Source of the DNA: EX4484-2 sp964592095
Lineage (GTDB): Archaea; Altiarchaeota; Altiarchaeia; IMC4; QMZM01
Length of the DNA stretch: 24,774 nt
Assembly (NCBI GenBank): GCA_964592095.1
Contig: CAZQER010000015.1
Location: 1 to 24,774, forward strand
Direction: 5' to 3'
The position numbers and the translations under genes were made by a program. Below are positions 22,723-24,774 of this stretch, piece after piece (position 1 is the first letter of the stretch; the number at the start of each line of letters is the position of its first letter). Below the pieces are notes generated by a model. That model did no database searches. It was not told where the DNA came from and was given only the letters and a program-made list of their open reading frames with translations.

Positions 22723-23025
22723 TCAATCCTTTATAGATGCAAAGAGCCCTATGATTAAAGCCAATATGCCAAGTACTATAAAACCAAAACCTGGAATTTT
22801 AAACTGAATATCTATAAATGTCGCTGTTCCATATGAAATTAGTAAAATACCAAATATCGTGCAGAATGTAGCGATCATCAATTTAAAAAACCTATTCTTG
22901 ACTCTTTCAAACCCTTCCTCAAATCCCTTTCTTATACCATCTCCAATGGTCTGTGCTGTGTAATCCACCTCCTTTCTCCATTCCTCTTTTACACCCACAA
23001 TGATTTCTAATATATCTTTAAGCAT
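22723..23025 (-). CDS. Small two-TM membrane protein, YqjE/holin-superfamily-like
   Basis: A 100-residue protein. An amphipathic, charged N-terminal half (KDILEIIVGVKEEWRKEVDY..., about 1-47) is followed by two TM helices (about 49-68 and 78-96) separated by a short loop and ending in a Lys-Asp. I chose the ATG at 23025 because AGGTGA lies five nt upstream; a GTG at 23034 is the longer alternative. The layout and its place behind a DUF883-like gene resemble the bacterial yqjD-yqjE pair (YqjE belongs to the phage-holin-like DUF1469 group). That likeness is by architecture and order, not clear sequence identity. Function unknown; a membrane-remodelling or stress role is only inference. Confidence 0.65.
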   Translation of the reverse strand: MLKDILEIIVGVKEEWRKEVDYTAQTIGDGIRKGFEEGFERVKNRFFKLMIATFCTIFGILLISYGTATFIDIQFKIPGFGFIVLGILALIIGLFASIKD

Positions 23026-23030
23026 TAAAT

Positions 23031-23036
23031 TCACCT
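23031..23036 (-). promoter_or_regulatory. AGGTGA ribosome binding site for the two-TM protein
   Basis: On the minus strand AGGTGA stands five nt before the ATG at 23025 and overlaps the stop region of the preceding gene. It settles the ATG over the GTG at 23034, which lies inside the site. Confidence 0.6.
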
Positions 23037-23250
23037 ATTTTGAAAGAAGTTTTCCTATAATCAATCCCGCAACAAATGCACCAACAACCCATTCCACTGG
23101 CTTTTCTCTGATTGACTCTATCGTTTCCTCTGTTTTATCAGAAATCTTAGACTTTGCAATTTCTATCTCCTTCATAGCAGTTTTTATTTCCTTATCAATC
23201 TTTTCCCTGATCTCTTTTTCCAATTTTTCATCCAATATCCTTTCAGCCAT
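23035..23250 (-). CDS. DUF883/YqjD-ElaB-like small tail-anchored membrane protein
   Basis: A 71-residue protein beginning at the ATG preceded by GAGGTGAT; a GTG at 23259 is the longer option but falls inside that binding site. Residues 1-50 form a highly charged Lys/Glu amphipathic helix. Residues 51-71 (EKPVEWVVGAFVAGLIIGKL, ending in SK) form a glycine-containing C-terminal TM anchor, the layout of the bacterial YqjD/ElaB/YgaM family (R-E-x-P at the membrane edge, G-x-x-x-G inside, short basic end). In bacteria these tail-anchored proteins bind ribosomes at the inner membrane in stationary phase. Here that role is only suggested. First gene of the minus-strand run, divergent from proS. Confidence 0.65.
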   Translation of the reverse strand: MAERILDEKLEKEIREKIDKEIKTAMKEIEIAKSKISDKTEETIESIREKPVEWVVGAFVAGLIIGKLLSK

Positions 23251-23254
23251 ATAT

Positions 23255-23262
23255 ATCACCTC
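23255..23262 (-). promoter_or_regulatory. GAGGTGAT ribosome binding site for the DUF883-like gene
   Basis: On the minus strand GAGGTGAT is an eight-base match to the archaeal anti-Shine-Dalgarno sequence, four nt before the ATG at 23250. It is among the strongest ribosome binding sites in the window. Confidence 0.7.
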
Positions 23263-23283
23263 TAATTTATTATCATTAAAGAA

Positions 23284-23295
23284 TTTTAATTAAAA
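23284..23295. promoter_or_regulatory. Perfectly palindromic TATA-like element between proS and the DUF883-like gene
   Basis: TTTTAATTAAAA is a perfect 12-bp palindrome. Its centre is 30 bp from the proS ATG (leaderless spacing) and about 40 bp from the minus-strand ATG at 23250, which leaves room for a short leader holding that gene's ribosome binding site. A weaker box, TTAAATA, lies at 23298-23304. Confidence 0.5.
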
Positions 23296-23319
23296 CCTTA
23301 AATACAATTTTATTATACA

Positions 23320-24711
23320 ATGAATAAGAATGATAATTTATCTGAATGGTATCATAACATACTGGAAAAGACGGATATTGTAGATAGCAGATATCCGATA
23401 AAGGGGATGCCCGTATACAGAGGATGGGGGCTTTTTATGATAAGAAAAATGCAACAGATACTTGAAGAAATGCTTGAAGATACAAATCATGAGTCTGTTC
23501 TTTTTCCAGTTCTTATCCCAGAAGATATTCTCGGAAAGGAAACAAAACATATAGCTGGTTTTGAAGGTCAGGTTTTTTGGGTTACGCATGCAGGAGAAAA
23601 TAAACTTGAGAGAAGATTGTCATTAAGACCAACATCTGAGACTCCAATATATGAAATGTTCAAATTATGGATTAGGTCACATAATGACCTACCATTAAAA
23701 GTTAATCAGAGTTGTGCTGTTTACCGATACGAAACAAAACATACAAGACCCCTGATAAGGGGAAGAGAATTTCTATGGAACGAGGGTCATTCAGCACATG
23801 TAGATGAAAAGGATGCGAGGAGGAATATAGAGGAAATAAAAAGGATTTATAAAAAATTGATTAATGATTATCTTTGTATTCCATTTATAATAAGTACAAG
23901 ACCTGAATGGGACAGATTTCCGGGTGCTGTTGATACATTTGCATTTGATACCATACTCCCCGATGGAAAGGTATTGCAGATAGCAACTGTCCACAATCTT
24001 GGACAAAATTTTTCGAGGGTTTTTGATATAAAATTTGAGGATAAGAAGGGGGAGCATAAATTTGTTTATCAGACATCCTACGGTCCTAGTTTTGGTAGAT
24101 TACTTGCAGCCTTAATCTCCATTCATGGTGATGATATAGGATTAATCTTACCTCCCAGAATTGCTCCAATTCAGGTTATAATTATACCAATATTATTTAA
24201 AGAATCAGAAGGTGAGGAGATCATTAATTATGCTAGAATGGTGGAGAGGAAATTGAAGAGAGATGGCATCAGGGTTAGATTAGATAATAGTGATGAAAGA
24301 CCTGGAGCAAAATTCTTCTTTTGGGAGATGAAGGGTGTGCCATTAAGACTTGAAATAGGTCCAAAGGATTTAAATGAAAATAAGATTACTGTGGTCAGGA
24401 GGGATACAAAAAGAAGAGAACAGATAGAACTTAATAATTTCGATATAAATTCATATTTTGAGAAGATTACCAAAAATCTTAGAACGACCGCAGAGGATAA
24501 ATTCAGAAAACAATTTCTCACTGCAGATAATTTAGATGAATTAAAAACCCATACTGGAAAAGGCATTATACGAACTGGATGGTGTAATGATAGGAAATGC
24601 GCTGAAAGAATAGAGGAATATGCCAATATCCTATCTGTAAATAAAAAACAAAGAAGATGTATTATCTGTGGTTCTGATGGTACAGAGATTTTAATTGCTA
24701 AGACATATTAA
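23320..24711 (+). CDS. proS: Prolyl-tRNA synthetase, archaeal/eukaryotic type
   Basis: A 463-residue class II synthetase that charges tRNA-Pro. It belongs to the archaeal/eukaryotic (ProS type 3) form: no bacterial editing insertion between motifs 2 and 3, LRPTSETPIYEMF, motif 2 YRYETKHTRPLIRGREFLWN, then HNLGQNFS and the anticodon-binding domain from about IAPIQVIIIP. The extra C-terminal zinc domain has C422, C427, C447 and C450, and the chain ends in Tyr, which in this family reaches into the active site. The ATG has a palindromic A/T box 30 bp upstream and no ribosome binding site, so it is probably leaderless. Complete; the 63 bases after it hold no gene I can support. Confidence 0.95.
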   Translation: MNKNDNLSEWYHNILEKTDIVDSRYPIKGMPVYRGWGLFMIRKMQQILEEMLEDTNHESVLFPVLIPEDILGKETKHIAGFEGQVFWVTHAGENKLERRLSLRPTSETPIYEMFKLWIRSHNDLPLKVNQSCAVYRYETKHTRPLIRGREFLWNEGHSAHVDEKDARRNIEEIKRIYKKLINDYLCIPFIISTRPEWDRFPGAVDTFAFDTILPDGKVLQIATVHNLGQNFSRVFDIKFEDKKGEHKFVYQTSYGPSFGRLLAALISIHGDDIGLILPPRIAPIQVIIIPILFKESEGEEIINYARMVERKLKRDGIRVRLDNSDERPGAKFFFWEMKGVPLRLEIGPKDLNENKITVVRRDTKRREQIELNNFDINSYFEKITKNLRTTAEDKFRKQFLTADNLDELKTHTGKGIIRTGWCNDRKCAERIEEYANILSVNKKQRRCIICGSDGTEILIAKTY

Positions 24712-24774
24712 ATCGCTAAGACATTTTACTGGCTTTGGGACAAAAATAGTTAATCTCTGAGTATCACGAGATAA
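24712..24774. other. Intergenic tail of the window
   Basis: Sixty-three bases after proS with no ORF, tRNA or hairpin I can support. GCTAAGACAT occurs near the proS stop (24698-24707) and again at 24715-24724, a short direct repeat of uncertain meaning. Confidence 0.4.

Noticed and set aside
24698..24724. Direct repeat GCTAAGACAT as an attachment site
   Set aside because: Only ten bases, 7 bp apart, with no integrase or tRNA nearby.
1..24774. tRNA, rRNA, CRISPR array, insertion sequence or phage gene
   Set aside because: No cloverleaf, repeat-spacer pattern, transposase or integrase motif was found in the gaps or among the proteins; most gaps are under 100 bp.

Overview
This window is a compact, AT-rich piece of an archaeal chromosome, most likely from a euryarchaeal lineage. 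The evidence is an archaeal-type glycyl-tRNA synthetase, an archaeal/eukaryotic-type prolyl-tRNA synthetase ending in a zinc domain and a C-terminal Tyr, translation factor aIF2 beta followed by DUF424, archaeal CoaD and stand-alone CoaB, an Lhr-type helicase, an ArlI/TadA-type pilus ATPase and TATA-type promoters. Thermoplasmatota is one possible home, but I cannot fix the lineage from the sequence alone. I see no insertion sequences, CRISPR arrays, phage genes, rRNA or tRNA genes.

Layout. Positions 1-322 hold only a weak, possibly broken small ORF. From 323 to 6489 all genes read rightward: a citrate/homocitrate/isopropylmalate synthase of the Re-citrate-synthase-like type, coaD and coaB (overlapping), a large membrane-anchored TPR-like protein, and glycyl-tRNA synthetase one base behind it. 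scpA (kleisin) lies on the opposite strand at 6499-7239 and shares a promoter region with a second large membrane protein (beta-propeller plus TPR-like repeats), which overlaps an isocitrate dehydrogenase by 4 bp. A predicted histone-fold protein, aIF2 beta and DUF424 follow at 10817-11937. Then come a CBS-pair protein, Lhr helicase with a metallophosphoesterase, a small one-TM protein on the minus strand, and two glycosyltransferases (GT4, and GT2 of the dolichyl-phosphate mannosyltransferase type). A LeuD/aconitase-type small subunit is divergent from a secretion ATPase followed by two separate TadB/TadC-like platform proteins. The right end holds a minus-strand run (DUF883/YqjD-like, YqjE-like, phosphoribosyltransferase) divergent from prolyl-tRNA synthetase.

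How the genes may work together. The synthase, the LeuD-type subunit and the isocitrate dehydrogenase could supply three parts of an oxaloacetate-to-2-oxoglutarate route, although they sit in three different transcription units. The two large TPR-like proteins are paralogous in architecture: a secreted repeat region, one C-terminal TM segment and a charged cytoplasmic tail. N-glycosylation sequons are dense in their secreted parts and absent from their tails. Together with two glycosyltransferases and a pilus-type ATPase/platform set, this points to a cell-surface theme.

Promoters are unusually readable. Many start codons have an A/T box centred about 26-33 bp upstream, which suggests leaderless mRNAs. 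Three divergent gene pairs appear to share one self-complementary TATA element. Two genes inside the minus-strand run instead carry clear GGTGA-type ribosome binding sites.
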